Part shown: positions 1-8,639 of the stretch, in pieces
Numbering within the stretch: position 1 is the first letter of the stretch
Layout: each line of letters begins with the position of its first letter
NCBI GenBank assembly: GCA_947480465.1
Contig: CANKCT010000004.1
Span: 1-15,605 of the forward strand
Direction: 5' to 3'
Length of the DNA stretch: 15,605 nucleotides
From: Actinomycetota bacterium
GTDB taxonomy: Bacteria > Actinomycetota > Actinomycetes > Nanopelagicales > Nanopelagicaceae
The notes under the pieces: generated by a model
The model's database searches: none
Seen by the model: only the letters and a program-made list of their open reading frames with translations
What the model was told of the DNA's origin: nothing
Program-made: the position numbers and the translations under genes

Positions 1-134
1 CTAATTATTTGCTGAACCATATAGATGAGCTCCTTTCCCAATCGCAGGCCTCACCTGTCGATGGATCCGGAATAGAACTAGATGCTGCTTCAAAAATTGT
101 TGCTTTGGGTGAGCATGCAATGGGTCAAAAATGA
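1..134 (+). CDS. murG: MurG C-terminal end (partial, 5' cut by window)
   Basis: Only the last 43 codons are present, in the frame that ends with TGA at 132-134. The tail contains a leucine-rich segment, then AASKIVALGEHAMGQK, which resembles the C-terminal helix of MurG, the membrane-associated glycosyltransferase that adds GlcNAc to lipid I to make lipid II. No catalytic motif is in the window, so the identity rests mainly on position: in mycobacteria and many other actinobacteria murG lies directly before murC and ftsQ. The TGA overlaps the murC start (ATGA), which implies translational coupling. Another upstream mur/fts gene is possible but less likely. Confidence 0.7.
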   Translation, partial: NYLLNHIDELLSQSQASPVDGSGIELDAASKIVALGEHAMGQK

Positions 135-1516
135 GACCAACACTTTCGTCGCTCATTGGAAAACGCGTTCATTTCATTGGTATCGGTGGAGCGGGAATGA
201 GTGGCTTAGCAAGAATAGCGTTGTCCCATTCGATTATTGTGAGCGGATCAGATGCAAAAGATTCCTCGGTTGTGAAAGCACTCATTGCACTAGGTGCAAC
301 AATTTCCACGTCACATTCGGTGTCAAATGTTTTAGGTGCTAATTGTGTAGTTTACTCAAGCGCAATATCAGCAAATAACCCTGAGTTGGAAATGGCACAT
401 AAACTTGATATCCCAGTTCTAACTCGCGCAGCAGCACTTTCTATTCTTATGTCAGACTCCACAAGTATTGCAGTTGCTGGAACCCATGGTAAAACAACAA
501 CTTCCTCGATGCTGGCAGTAGCTCTGCAAAGCTGTGCGGCTGATCCTTCATTTGCAATCGGCGGAACAATCACTGCCTCCGGATCGAATGCTCATCGTGG
601 AACTGGCAAGATTTTTGTTGCAGAGGCTGATGAATCAGATGGCTCATTTCTGGAATATCACCCTTTCGCCGCGATTGTGACAAACATAGAACATGATCAT
701 GTCGACTTCTTTGCTACACCTGCAGAAGTATCAGATGCCTTTAATCAATTTGCCCAAACAATTAATAGAAATGGTTTTTTGACTTATTGCGCCGATGATG
801 AAGGCGCTGTTGCCTTAGTGAAAAAGATTGAGGGGCTCACATGTATCTCCTATGGCGTCCGGGAGGGGAGTGATTTAACGATTGATTCAATCGAACTATT
901 GGCAATGGGCTCTCGAGCTCGCGCAATTTGGCATGGAAAAACTATTGGATATATAGAACTTCAAGTTCCAGGCCACCATAATTTGCTCAATTCTGCATCT
1001 GTTTTGGCCACAGGTCTGCAACTCGGATTCAGTGCATCGGACTTAATACATGGATTATCAATTTTCCGAGGAACTGGCCGCCGTTTTGAAATCAAAGGTA
1101 CCGTGCATGGCGTCAGAGTAATAGACGACTATGGCCATCACCCGACAGAGATTGATGTGACTCTGCGAGCAGCACGCAGATTTGCTGGCGATGGGCGCTT
1201 AATTGTTATCTTCCAACCGCATAGATATTCTCGAACTGCGGCTTTTGCTACAGGATTTGCGCAGTCACTTTCACTTGCTGATCGAGCAATAGTTCTCGAA
1301 GTCTATGCTGCAAGTGAAAAACCAATTCCAGGTGTCACATCACGATTAATCACAGAGGCAATGACCAAAGGTGAATACATTCCGAATTTTATAGAAGTTA
1401 CTGACAGCGTCGTAGATTTGGCAGAACCAGGAGATGTGATTATTACATTAGGTGCTGGAGACGTGAGTTCATTGGCACCAGTTATAGTCGATGGATTGAT
1501 TCGACGTTTTGGTTAA
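131..1516 (+). CDS. murC: UDP-N-acetylmuramate--L-alanine ligase MurC
   Basis: Cytoplasmic ATP-dependent ligase that attaches L-alanine to UDP-MurNAc, the first amino-acid step of the peptidoglycan stem peptide. At 461 aa it has normal family length. The N-terminal Rossmann domain shows GIGGAGMSGLA (about residues 17-27). The central Mur-ligase ATP-binding loop is GTHGKTTTSSM, with Lys121 in the P-loop. A glutamate/aspartate-rich stretch EADESDGSF and NIEHDH follow, typical of the metal-binding part of the ligase centre. The C-terminal domain carries DDYGHHPTEI (332-341) and QPHRYSRT, both characteristic of MurC rather than MurD, MurE or MurF. The ATG overlaps the preceding stop (ATGA) and ftsQ begins on the next base after its TAA, so it sits inside a coupled operon. 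No murB or ddl intervenes, as in mycobacteria. Confidence 0.97.
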   Translation: MRPTLSSLIGKRVHFIGIGGAGMSGLARIALSHSIIVSGSDAKDSSVVKALIALGATISTSHSVSNVLGANCVVYSSAISANNPELEMAHKLDIPVLTRAAALSILMSDSTSIAVAGTHGKTTTSSMLAVALQSCAADPSFAIGGTITASGSNAHRGTGKIFVAEADESDGSFLEYHPFAAIVTNIEHDHVDFFATPAEVSDAFNQFAQTINRNGFLTYCADDEGAVALVKKIEGLTCISYGVREGSDLTIDSIELLAMGSRARAIWHGKTIGYIELQVPGHHNLLNSASVLATGLQLGFSASDLIHGLSIFRGTGRRFEIKGTVHGVRVIDDYGHHPTEIDVTLRAARRFAGDGRLIVIFQPHRYSRTAAFATGFAQSLSLADRAIVLEVYAASEKPIPGVTSRLITEAMTKGEYIPNFIEVTDSVVDLAEPGDVIITLGAGDVSSLAPVIVDGLIRRFG

Positions 1517-2158
1517 ATGAAAAAACGTTCCCTGATAATTGCTGTCACACTCATAGTTTTTGCCGCTCTAACATATGCCTTGGGTTGGTCCTCCTTATTC
1601 ACGGTGAGTTCAGTTGAAGTAATTGGCACTAATAAAACTGTCCCATCTCTGATTCAGATTGGCGAAAAATTGGCTCGTGTAGAGCCTCGAGTGATCATCG
1701 CAACGTATGAAAAAATTGAGTGGGTAAAAAATGCAGAAATCTCAAGAAATTGGCTGAGCGGCAAAGTCTCAATAACCCTGAATGAGAGAGCACCAATCGC
1801 CATGTTTAATAAACGTGCTATTGATGAAGAGGGAGCAAGTTTTGAATTCAATGGAGCTGGAATAGCGCAATTACCTCGAATCCAAGGCCCATCAATCGAT
1901 GAAGCCGTCAAGGCGGCTATGTTTTTCAAGACACTCCCAGTTGAAATCACCAAAGGAATTATTCTGGTGAAAATCATTCGAACAGATTCTTATGTGCTGG
2001 AAATCTGGAATGCCAGTCAGAAAATTGAAGTCTTGTGGGGACGAAATGAAGAAAATGAACTCAAGGCAAAGGTGTTTGCAGCTTTAATTGCTCGACCAGA
2101 GAATCAGAAAATTCTTAGAATCGATCTATCAGCGCCGCACGCGCCAATTGTTAAATAG
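1517..2158 (+). CDS. ftsQ: Cell division protein FtsQ
   Basis: Bitopic divisome protein that links the cytoplasmic Z-ring to the septal peptidoglycan synthases through FtsB/FtsL. The 213-aa product starts with a short basic cytoplasmic tail (MKKR), one hydrophobic membrane span at about residues 5-24, then a POTRA-like segment beginning FTVSSVEVIGTNKT and the extracytoplasmic beta domain. LNERAPIAMF is typical of the POTRA/beta junction in this family. It is at the short end of the family, having almost no N-terminal cytoplasmic extension. The ATG directly abuts the murC stop with no gap, so translation is probably coupled. Sequence conservation of FtsQ is low; the call rests on topology, POTRA motif and position between murC and ftsZ. 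Confidence 0.93.
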   Translation: MKKRSLIIAVTLIVFAALTYALGWSSLFTVSSVEVIGTNKTVPSLIQIGEKLARVEPRVIIATYEKIEWVKNAEISRNWLSGKVSITLNERAPIAMFNKRAIDEEGASFEFNGAGIAQLPRIQGPSIDEAVKAAMFFKTLPVEITKGIILVKIIRTDSYVLEIWNASQKIEVLWGRNEENELKAKVFAALIARPENQKILRIDLSAPHAPIVK

Positions 2159-2294
2159 TTCATACTTTCGACACGACACAAATAAATCGAGTCGGTGTTT
2201 GCTTAACAAGCGTTCGCACTTTACGGTCGCCTTATACAAAAACATTGAAAAATAAGGCTCAAGTAGAGGTTTATGGTTCACAAGGGAGAAAAAA
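2159..2294 (+). promoter_or_regulatory. ftsQ-ftsZ spacer, probable ftsZ promoter and leader
   Basis: This 136-nt non-coding gap is the longest in the division cluster, whose other genes overlap or nearly abut. A -10-like TATACA lies at 2233-2238, but no good -35 at normal spacing is visible: TTCGCA at 2213-2218 would give only 14 nt. A strong Shine-Dalgarno AAGGGAG at 2282-2288 sits 6 nt before the GTG of ftsZ. An imperfect stem, ACACGAC with GTCGGTGT at about 2172-2201, has no U-tract and is not a convincing terminator. Separate ftsZ promoters in the ftsQ-ftsZ gap are known in other actinobacteria; the exact start site here is inference. Confidence 0.45.
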
Positions 2295-3434
2295 GTGGCT
2301 TCACCGCAAAATTATTTAGCAGTCATCAAAGTTGTTGGCATTGGTGGCGGTGGAGTAAATGCAATTAATCGAATGATTGACGTTGGTCTCAAAGGCGTCG
2401 AGTTCATTGCGATTAATACGGATGCGCAGCACTTATTGATGAGTGATGCCGACGTTAAGTTAGATATTGGACGCAAAACAACTCGTGGTCTCGGTGCAGG
2501 AATGGATCCTGAAAAAGGAAAATCTGCAGCACTTGATCATGCTGAAGATATTGAAGAGATTTTGCGTGGAGCAGATATGGTTTTTGTTACCGCTGGTGAA
2601 GGTGGTGGCACAGGTACTGGAGCAGCTCCGGTTGTCGCAAAGATTGCACGAGAACTAGGTGCGTTGACAATTGGTGTTGTTACACGTCCATTTTCATTTG
2701 AAGCAAAGTTGCGCTCTGCTCAAGCAGAGATTGGTATTGAAGCGTTGCGCAGCGAGGTTGATACATTAATTGTTATCCCAAATGATCGCTTACTTGCGAT
2801 TTCCGATCGCACAATTACGTTGGCAGATGCTTTCAAAAGTGCAGATCAAGTTTTACTTTCAGGCGTGCAAGGAATCACCGAGATAATTACACAACCTGGT
2901 TTGATAAACCTTGACTTTGCAGATGTTCAAGCGGTGATGTCAGGAGCAGGTTCAGCGCTCATGGGTATTGGTTCTGCTCGCGGTGAAAACAGAGCTCTTC
3001 GCGCAGCTGAGTTAGCAATTTCCTCTCCGCTGCTAGAGGCATCTATTGATGGTGCTATGGGAGTTCTTCTCTCGATTTCTGGTGGCTCTGACCTTGGACT
3101 CTTTGAAGTTAATGAAGCATGTGAACTTGTACAGGCAGCAGTTCACCCAAATGCTAAATTTATTTTTGGAACGACCATTGATGATGCTTTAGGGGATGAA
3201 GTCCGAATAACAGTAGTAGCAGCAGGCTTTGAGGGCGGAGAACCAAAGCGGGTATCTACACCGATCATCGATGCATCTACACTGAATGGCCAAGCAGATC
3301 CAATTGCAGCGAATGATCCAATATCGGTGGCACTAGATCTCGATGATGACTCAACACCGCGTCGACGTGTCACATTTGAAGAACTCGTTTCTGAAGATGA
3401 ACAAGATATCGATGTTCCTGACTTCATGAAGTAA
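2295..3434 (+). CDS. ftsZ: Cell division GTPase FtsZ
   Basis: Tubulin-like GTPase that polymerises at midcell into the Z-ring and recruits the divisome. The 379-aa protein has the N-terminal nucleotide-binding [10 protein letters not shown] (15-24), the tubulin signature GGGTGTG (103-109), and the T7 synergy loop NLDFADV (205-211) needed for GTP hydrolysis across the subunit interface. A linker of roughly 60 residues leads to the conserved C-terminal peptide DIDVPDFMK (371-379), the actinobacterial docking site for SepF. Translation starts at GTG 2295: the strong SD AAGGGAG lies 6 nt upstream and [18 protein letters not shown] matches the family N-terminus. pgeF follows after 6 nt. Presence of sepF three genes downstream fits a Z-ring anchored without FtsA. 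Confidence 0.99.
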   Translation: MASPQNYLAVIKVVGIGGGGVNAINRMIDVGLKGVEFIAINTDAQHLLMSDADVKLDIGRKTTRGLGAGMDPEKGKSAALDHAEDIEEILRGADMVFVTAGEGGGTGTGAAPVVAKIARELGALTIGVVTRPFSFEAKLRSAQAEIGIEALRSEVDTLIVIPNDRLLAISDRTITLADAFKSADQVLLSGVQGITEIITQPGLINLDFADVQAVMSGAGSALMGIGSARGENRALRAAELAISSPLLEASIDGAMGVLLSISGGSDLGLFEVNEACELVQAAVHPNAKFIFGTTIDDALGDEVRITVVAAGFEGGEPKRVSTPIIDASTLNGQADPIAANDPISVALDLDDDSTPRRRVTFEELVSEDEQDIDVPDFMK

Positions 3435-3440
3435 TTTGCC

Positions 3441-4103
3441 TTGCCGACAATCTTCACCGATCGGCGTGGAGGTTCTAGCCTTGCGCCTTACGAATCATTT
3501 AATCTGGCATTACATGTAGGAGACAGCCCAGAAGAAGTGCAAAAAAACCGGAATTCCCTCGCGAGTTCAACTATGCCCATTCAGTTTATGAACCAAGTTC
3601 ATGGAGATGCATTCGTTGTAGTCGAATCATTGAGTGATGTAGATCCAACATGTGATGCGCTCATTACAACAACTCCAGGATTATCGTTAGCAGTTTTAGT
3701 CGCTGACTGCATTCCATTACTTCTTTCATCTTCAACCGTGGTGGCAGCTGTACATGTTGGAAGAAGAGGCCTAACAAATTTAATTGCACTCAAAGTTATT
3801 GATGAGATGCGAAGACTGGGAGCTGGCCAGATTCACGCGCAACTTGGGGCGTCAATTTGTGGAGAGTGCTACGAAGTGCCGGAAGCAATGTCTGGGGATG
3901 TTTTGCGGACTCATCCTCTTGCTGCTGCTCAGACAAAAAAATCTACACCGGCCCTGAATCTTCCCAGAGCACTCATTGGGGATTTAGTTTCCCAAGGAGT
4001 TACCTTCGAAGCATCAGTGGAGTGCACTTTCGAAAATGAACTGTTCTTTTCATATCGCCGACAGAAAATAACAGGTCGAAATGCCGGAGTTATATGGCTA
4101 TAA
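3441..4103 (+). CDS. pgeF: Purine nucleoside phosphorylase/laccase-domain protein (YfiH/PgeF family)
   Basis: Small Zn-binding protein of the polyphenol-oxidase/YlmD/YfiH family. Members have been reported as purine nucleoside phosphorylases and, in E. coli, as an editing enzyme for misincorporated serine in peptidoglycan precursors, which suits its place in a cell-wall cluster. The family opening TDRRGGSSLAPYESFNLALHVGD is present. The three metal ligands are visible: His54 in NQVHG, Cys90 in ADCIP, and His105 in VHVGRRGL. GASICGECYEVP and FFSYRR near the end also match. The usual Trp of the VHAGWRGL motif is replaced by Arg108. The start is TTG at 3441, 6 nt after ftsZ, with no strong SD, so reinitiation from ftsZ is likely. 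Its last 10 nt overlap the next gene. Substrate in this organism cannot be told from sequence. Confidence 0.92.
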   Translation: MPTIFTDRRGGSSLAPYESFNLALHVGDSPEEVQKNRNSLASSTMPIQFMNQVHGDAFVVVESLSDVDPTCDALITTTPGLSLAVLVADCIPLLLSSSTVVAAVHVGRRGLTNLIALKVIDEMRRLGAGQIHAQLGASICGECYEVPEAMSGDVLRTHPLAAAQTKKSTPALNLPRALIGDLVSQGVTFEASVECTFENELFFSYRRQKITGRNAGVIWL

Positions 4104-4762
4104 CGCGCAAAGAAGAGTTAACACAAAACTTGTCTGATATAAAATCTCGAATTAGTACTGCCTCACTTAATTCAGGCAGGGACCACAATCAGATATCGCT
4201 GATAGTGGTTACTAAAACTTTTCCGCTCAGTGATGTCCAAATACTTAATGGACTCGGAGTTAACGATTTTGGCGAAAATCGCGATGATGATGCACGGACT
4301 AAAGCTCCTGAGATTGCCGCAAGATGGCATTTTCAAGGTCAAATCCAGAGCAATAAACTAAAATCGATCTGTTCATGGGCCCACGTAATTCACTCACTCG
4401 ACGATGCTCGCCATTTTGAAATAATTCAACGAGTCGCAAGTCACTCTATAGATATTTTCTTGCAAGTAAACTTGGATGGAAGTCAAAATCGTGGGGGAGT
4501 GGTGGTCGAATCCCTCTATCCTCTGGCAGAAAAAGTTGAGGAAGATCCGAATCATCATTTGGTCGGACTGATGGCGGTAGCACCACTCGGCGTCGAACCA
4601 AATGTGGCCTTTTCTGAGTTACATGCTATTCATTCGGCATTTATTAGTGAATTTCCAGCTGCCTCTGCGCTCTCTGCAGGAATGAGTGGGGACTTTGAAA
4701 CGGCTATCGCCCACGGCGCGACACATGTGCGAATTGGCAGCCAAATATTGGGTTCTCGGTAG
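4094..4762 (+). CDS. PLP homeostasis protein, YggS/PROSC family
   Basis: Cytoplasmic pyridoxal-phosphate-binding protein of the YggS/YlmE/PLPBP family, which buffers PLP and affects amino-acid and keto-acid metabolism without a known catalytic reaction. It is a single alanine-racemase-like TIM barrel of 222 aa. The PLP lysine is Lys41 in VVTKTFP. Other family marks are DFGENR, RWHFQGQIQSNKLK, VHSLDDARH, QVNLDGSQNRGGV, GLMAVAPLG and the phosphate-binding MSGDFETAIAHGATHVRIG near the end. The ATG lies inside pgeF (10-nt overlap) with GGAG only 4 nt upstream, so coupling is likely. Position between pgeF and sepF is standard for actinobacteria and many Gram-positive division clusters. Confidence 0.95.
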   Translation: MAITRKEELTQNLSDIKSRISTASLNSGRDHNQISLIVVTKTFPLSDVQILNGLGVNDFGENRDDDARTKAPEIAARWHFQGQIQSNKLKSICSWAHVIHSLDDARHFEIIQRVASHSIDIFLQVNLDGSQNRGGVVVESLYPLAEKVEEDPNHHLVGLMAVAPLGVEPNVAFSELHAIHSAFISEFPAASALSAGMSGDFETAIAHGATHVRIGSQILGSR

Positions 4763-4783
4763 ACGGACAGGTAGCGTACGGGC
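4748..4783 (+). promoter_or_regulatory. Candidate leaderless promoter for sepF
   Basis: TTGGGT (4748-4753), an 18-nt spacer and TAGCGT (4772-4777) precede the sepF ATG by 6 nt, so a transcript would start at or next to the A of the start codon. No Shine-Dalgarno stands at proper distance in front of sepF. The TANNNT-about-7-nt-before-ATG arrangement is the known hallmark of leaderless actinobacterial genes; use here is inferred. Confidence 0.4.
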
Positions 4784-5251
4784 ATGGCTAATGCAGTGAA
4801 GCGAATCGCAAGTTATTTAGGGCTGATGGATGAGCCGGAGTTTGATGCCCCGCTGAAATCACAGGTTCCTGCCGTACCAGTTTCTAGCGAGGTGCGAATC
4901 AAGCCGCGCAGCCCAGTGTCCCCTGTACTAACGTCAACGCTAGAAGCAGCTCCACAGTTGGATTTGCCGGTATTGGATCGAATCATTACCTTGCATCCTC
5001 GTTTCTACAATGAGGCTCGTACAATCGGTGAACATTTTCGCCAAGGAAATCCAGTGATAATTAATTTAACCGAGATGGACGAGTCTGAGCACAAACGTTT
5101 AGTGGACTTCGCAAGCGGACTGGCTTTTGGTTTGCACGGGACTATCGAGAGAGTTACTAAGAAGGTTTTCTTAATCTCGCCAGCCAATATTCACGTCAGC
5201 ACCGAAGATAAATCAGCTGCAGCGCAAGCTAGTTTTTTTAACCAGAGTTAA
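4784..5251 (+). CDS. sepF: Cell division protein SepF
   Basis: Membrane anchor and bundling factor of the Z-ring; in actinobacteria, which usually lack FtsA and ZipA, it ties FtsZ to the membrane. The 155-aa protein begins with a short amphipathic helix (ANAVKRIASYLGL) expected to insert into the inner leaflet. A low-complexity proline/serine linker (about 20-60) leads to the SepF globular core (about 65-145). The core shows LHPRFYNEARTIGEHFR, VIINLTEMDESEHKRLVDFA, GLAFGLHGTIERV and VFLISPANIHV, very close to actinobacterial relatives. Its partner peptide is visible at the FtsZ C-terminus (DVPDFMK). The gap to yggS is 21 nt and to yggT 6 nt. No strong SD is seen, consistent with the candidate leaderless promoter. 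Confidence 0.96.
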   Translation: MANAVKRIASYLGLMDEPEFDAPLKSQVPAVPVSSEVRIKPRSPVSPVLTSTLEAAPQLDLPVLDRIITLHPRFYNEARTIGEHFRQGNPVIINLTEMDESEHKRLVDFASGLAFGLHGTIERVTKKVFLISPANIHVSTEDKSAAAQASFFNQS

Positions 5252-5257
5252 AATCTC

Positions 5258-5539
5258 ATGCGGTTAGGTTCGGTACTTGCAACCCTTCTAGAAATTTTTT
5301 TATTCGCGCTGTTGGGTCGGCTCATTTTAGATTATGTCAGAATGTTTGCGCGCAATTGGAAGCCAAGCGGGATATCGCTTTATTTAGTTGAGGCTATTTA
5401 CGCTATAACGGATCAGCCTATGCGCTTTGTTGGTCGATATATTCCACCACTGCGCTTAGGTGCTGTCAGTTTGGACATGAGCTTCATCGTTCTCTTTTTT
5501 GGAATTCAGCTGCTCATTGGTTTCGTCAGAGGGCTTTAG
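5258..5539 (+). CDS. YggT family membrane protein
   Basis: Small integral membrane protein of 93 aa with two hydrophobic spans (about residues 5-27 and 70-90) flanking a conserved loop. The loop motif YAITDQPMRFVGRYIPPLRLG and the following VSLDMSFIVLFF fit the YggT family pattern (YALTDP...RxxIPP, then a second span). YggT proteins lie next to sepF across actinobacteria, cyanobacteria and firmicutes; roles in division and osmotic tolerance have been proposed but the molecular function is unsettled. It is the last forward gene of the division block, and its final 14 nt overlap the 3' end of the oppositely oriented ileS. In most actinobacteria divIVA/wag31 would come next; it is absent here. 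Confidence 0.9.
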   Translation: MRLGSVLATLLEIFLFALLGRLILDYVRMFARNWKPSGISLYLVEAIYAITDQPMRFVGRYIPPLRLGAVSLDMSFIVLFFGIQLLIGFVRGL

Positions 5540-8500
5540 TCAGAACCACAGTTAAACCAAATTCACTTTCATTGATAGTTAAAGTCTCATCACGCACCAT
5601 GGAAATTGCGAGGACTTCTTCTTGTATATGTGATGAGTGAATGTCGATTGCGGAGATAATCTCAGTAGATGCATTCCAAACTATTGAAATTCGATCGGAA
5701 ATTTCAAGACCATCACTTTTGCGTCGCTCTTGGATAAAGCGAACAACTTCGCGGGCATGTCCCGCCAAAATGAGCGTAGGCGTTAGTTCTAAATCTAGAG
5801 CGACACTTTCGCCATCGTGAGACGCAACTGTCCAGCCACTTTTCGGAACTTCCGTAATGACTAAATCTTCTAGATCGATCTGCCACTGCCCAACAGTGGT
5901 GGAACCTGAGCTACGGAGAGTCTTCACAAGTGTTGGGGCATCCGCGACAGCAATCGCCTTCGCAATCTCCTGTACTGCCCCACCAAATTTGGCACCTAAA
6001 CTTTTAAAATTGGCCTTGATAGAAATATCTACGAGGTCGCCGTCAGCATTTGCAATATCTTCTAGCGCGACAACATTAAGTTCATCTGCAATTTGCTCAC
6101 GCATTTGTTGAGGTAGTGAAGCCCAGCCGCTGGCTGCGATCAATGCTCTGCCTAGTGGTTGGCGGACCTTTATTCCAGATTCAGCGCGTGATGCTCGACC
6201 TAGTTCTACTATGCGTCGGGTCAAGGCAACTTGTTGGCTTAACTCTTCATCAATTGCCGAGGCGTCTACGGCAGGAAAATCAGAGAGGTGTACAGATGAA
6301 ACGGCAACCGAGTTGGTAGGTCTTACAAGTTCTTGCCAAACTTGTTCAGTAATAAATGGAACCATTGGGGCAAGCAATTGAGTGAGTGTTACCAAGCATT
6401 CATGAAGTGTTGCCATTGCCGCTACGTCGCCATCCCAAAAGCGTCGCCGCGAACGTCTTACATACCAGTTAGATAAATCATCGATGAAGCGTGCCAGGGC
6501 ACGTCCTGCATTTTGAGAATCAAATTCTGATAAAGCAGAATCCACTTCTAAGATTAATTTGTTGAGCTCAGAGATAATCCACTTATCCATCAATGAACGT
6601 TGTGCAAGTGCTGGAGCTTGAGCTAATTCGAAGGCTGAAGCCTTTGCATATAAGGCGTGAAATGAAACCGTATTCCAATATGTTAAAAGAGTTTTACGAA
6701 CGACTTCATTAATTGCATCATGTCCAACACGACGTGCAGCCCAAGGTGAGCCTGCCGCCAGCATGTACCATCTAACAGCATCGGCGCCATGTTGATCCAT
6801 CAGCGCCATTGGCTCAATAACGTTTCCAACATGCTTGCTCATCTTGCGACCATCTTTATCTAAAATATGTCCAAGACAGAGAACCGTTTTATATGATGAT
6901 TTATCAAAGACAAGAGTTCCAATTGTCATCAGCGTGTAAAACCAACCTCGAGTTTGATCGATTGCTTCACAGATGAAGTCAGCCGGGTATGAAGCTTTAA
7001 ATTTTTCGACTGAACCCTCCTTGTGAGGGTACCCCCACTGGGCAAATGGCATAGCGCCTGAGTCATACCAGCAGTCGATTACTTCTGGAACTCGTCTCAT
7101 CATCTCTGAACATTGGGCACATGGAAAGACAATGTCATCTACGAATGGTCTATGGGGATCTAAATTTGAAAGAGACTGACCAGATAGCTCTCCTAACTCT
7201 TTTAAAGAGTCAACACATATTTCGTGTTTGTTTTCACAACGCCAAATTGGAAGGGGAGTACCCCAATATCTGTTACGGGAAAGCGCCCAATCGATATTGT
7301 TATTGAGCCAATCACCGTAGCGTCCATCTTTAATGGTTTCAGGGTGCCAATCAGTTGAAGCATTTTCTCGCAGAAGTGCATCCTTAATGGAAGTTGTACG
7401 TATGTACCAAGATGGTTGCGCGTAATACATAAGTGCTGTGTGACATCTCCAGCAATGCGGATATGAATGCTCATAAGGTTGATGCTTATAGAGAGCGCCA
7501 CTGTTCTTTAATTCTTTAACAAGTATTTTGTCGGCATCTTTAAAGAATAATCCGCCAATAATTGGGATGTCTTTAAGAAAAGTACCATCAGGTGCTATTG
7601 GATTGATGACTGGTAAACCGTAGGCGCGGCATACGGCCAAGTCATCTGCACCGAAAGCTGGCGATTGATGGACTAAACCAGTTCCATCCTCTGTGGTCAC
7701 ATACGTTGCCAAAACTATGTAGTGAGATTCTGGAATTTCGACAAAATCAAAAGGTCGCTTATAGGAAGTGTGCTCAAGTTCTTTACCCTGTAGCTTTTTG
7801 ATAACCCTTTTTTCGCCTTTGATGCTTTCGATGAGAGCTTCTGCCACAATTAAAATCTCTGCTTGTTCATCCACGGTGACTTCAACAACTACATAGTCAA
7901 CATCTGGATTTACTGCGATTGCAGTATTTGATACCAACGTCCATGGGGTGGTAGTCCAAACCAAAAATGATGCATTAATTTGGGCAAACTCACCTGATGT
8001 AACGGGAAATCTGACATATACGGATGGGTCAGTTACTGTCTCATAACCCTGTGCAAGTTCGTGATCAGATAAACCGGTTCCGCAGCGGGGGCAGTAAGGT
8101 GCAACGCGATGATCTTGTACGAGCAAACCTTTTTTCCAAATTTCTTTAAGAGACCACCAAACGCTCTCGACGTATTCAGGTGACATTGTCCAATAAGCCT
8201 CATCGAAATCGACCCAGAAACCCATTCGATTCGTCATGTCACTAAATGCACTCACATGGCGTTGGACCGATTCGCGACACTTTTCGTTAAAAGCTGCAAC
8301 GCCAAAACCTTCAATATCTCCTTTTCCATTAAAACCTAACTCTTTTTCGACTGCAATTTCAACAGGCAATCCATGGCAATCCCAACCCGCCTTTCTTGTG
8401 ACATGTCTTCCCTTCATTGTTTGAAAACGAGGAAAAACATCTTTAAATACTCTAGCTTCAATGTGATGAGTTCCAGGCATTCCATTAGCAGTCGGAGGGC

Positions 8501-8639
8501 CTTCGTAAAATGTCCATGGCAACGCACCAGAACGTGCCGCTACGGTCTTATGGAAAATTTCGTTCTCGCGCCAGAACTTTAAAATTTCGTGTTCAACGGC
8601 AGGCAGGTCCACTGCTGCAGAGATTGCTCGAAACACCAT
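5526..8639 (-). CDS. ileS: Isoleucyl-tRNA synthetase
   Basis: Class I aminoacyl-tRNA synthetase that charges tRNA-Ile and edits mischarged valine. The product is 1037 aa, matching the longer eukaryote/archaeon-like (IleS2) type usual in actinobacteria. The HIGH-type signature is PPTANGMPGTHH (48-59) and the KMSKS-type loop is KMSKH (599-603). Cysteine pairs such as CPRC (183-186) and HCWRC occur in the inserted domains, and the CP1 editing domain shows TTTPWTL and GTGLVHQSPAFG. WYVRRSRRRFW and the C-terminal ESGIKVRQPLGRAL belong to the anticodon-binding part. I chose the ATG at 8639: GGAGG at 8652-8648 sits 8 nt upstream, while an in-frame TTG at 8654 lies on this SD. The gene is inverted relative to its neighbours and is controlled by the T-box in front of it. 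Confidence 0.97.
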   Translation of the reverse strand: MVFRAISAAVDLPAVEHEILKFWRENEIFHKTVAARSGALPWTFYEGPPTANGMPGTHHIEARVFKDVFPRFQTMKGRHVTRKAGWDCHGLPVEIAVEKELGFNGKGDIEGFGVAAFNEKCRESVQRHVSAFSDMTNRMGFWVDFDEAYWTMSPEYVESVWWSLKEIWKKGLLVQDHRVAPYCPRCGTGLSDHELAQGYETVTDPSVYVRFPVTSGEFAQINASFLVWTTTPWTLVSNTAIAVNPDVDYVVVEVTVDEQAEILIVAEALIESIKGEKRVIKKLQGKELEHTSYKRPFDFVEIPESHYIVLATYVTTEDGTGLVHQSPAFGADDLAVCRAYGLPVINPIAPDGTFLKDIPIIGGLFFKDADKILVKELKNSGALYKHQPYEHSYPHCWRCHTALMYYAQPSWYIRTTSIKDALLRENASTDWHPETIKDGRYGDWLNNNIDWALSRNRYWGTPLPIWRCENKHEICVDSLKELGELSGQSLSNLDPHRPFVDDIVFPCAQCSEMMRRVPEVIDCWYDSGAMPFAQWGYPHKEGSVEKFKASYPADFICEAIDQTRGWFYTLMTIGTLVFDKSSYKTVLCLGHILDKDGRKMSKHVGNVIEPMALMDQHGADAVRWYMLAAGSPWAARRVGHDAINEVVRKTLLTYWNTVSFHALYAKASAFELAQAPALAQRSLMDKWIISELNKLILEVDSALSEFDSQNAGRALARFIDDLSNWYVRRSRRRFWDGDVAAMATLHECLVTLTQLLAPMVPFITEQVWQELVRPTNSVAVSSVHLSDFPAVDASAIDEELSQQVALTRRIVELGRASRAESGIKVRQPLGRALIAASGWASLPQQMREQIADELNVVALEDIANADGDLVDISIKANFKSLGAKFGGAVQEIAKAIAVADAPTLVKTLRSSGSTTVGQWQIDLEDLVITEVPKSGWTVASHDGESVALDLELTPTLILAGHAREVVRFIQERRKSDGLEISDRISIVWNASTEIISAIDIHSSHIQEEVLAISMVRDETLTINESEFGLTVVLTKAL

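Noticed and set aside
2172..2201. Imperfect stem after ftsQ as a transcription terminator.
   Set aside because: The stem is short with a bulge, has a long AT-rich loop and no following U-tract.
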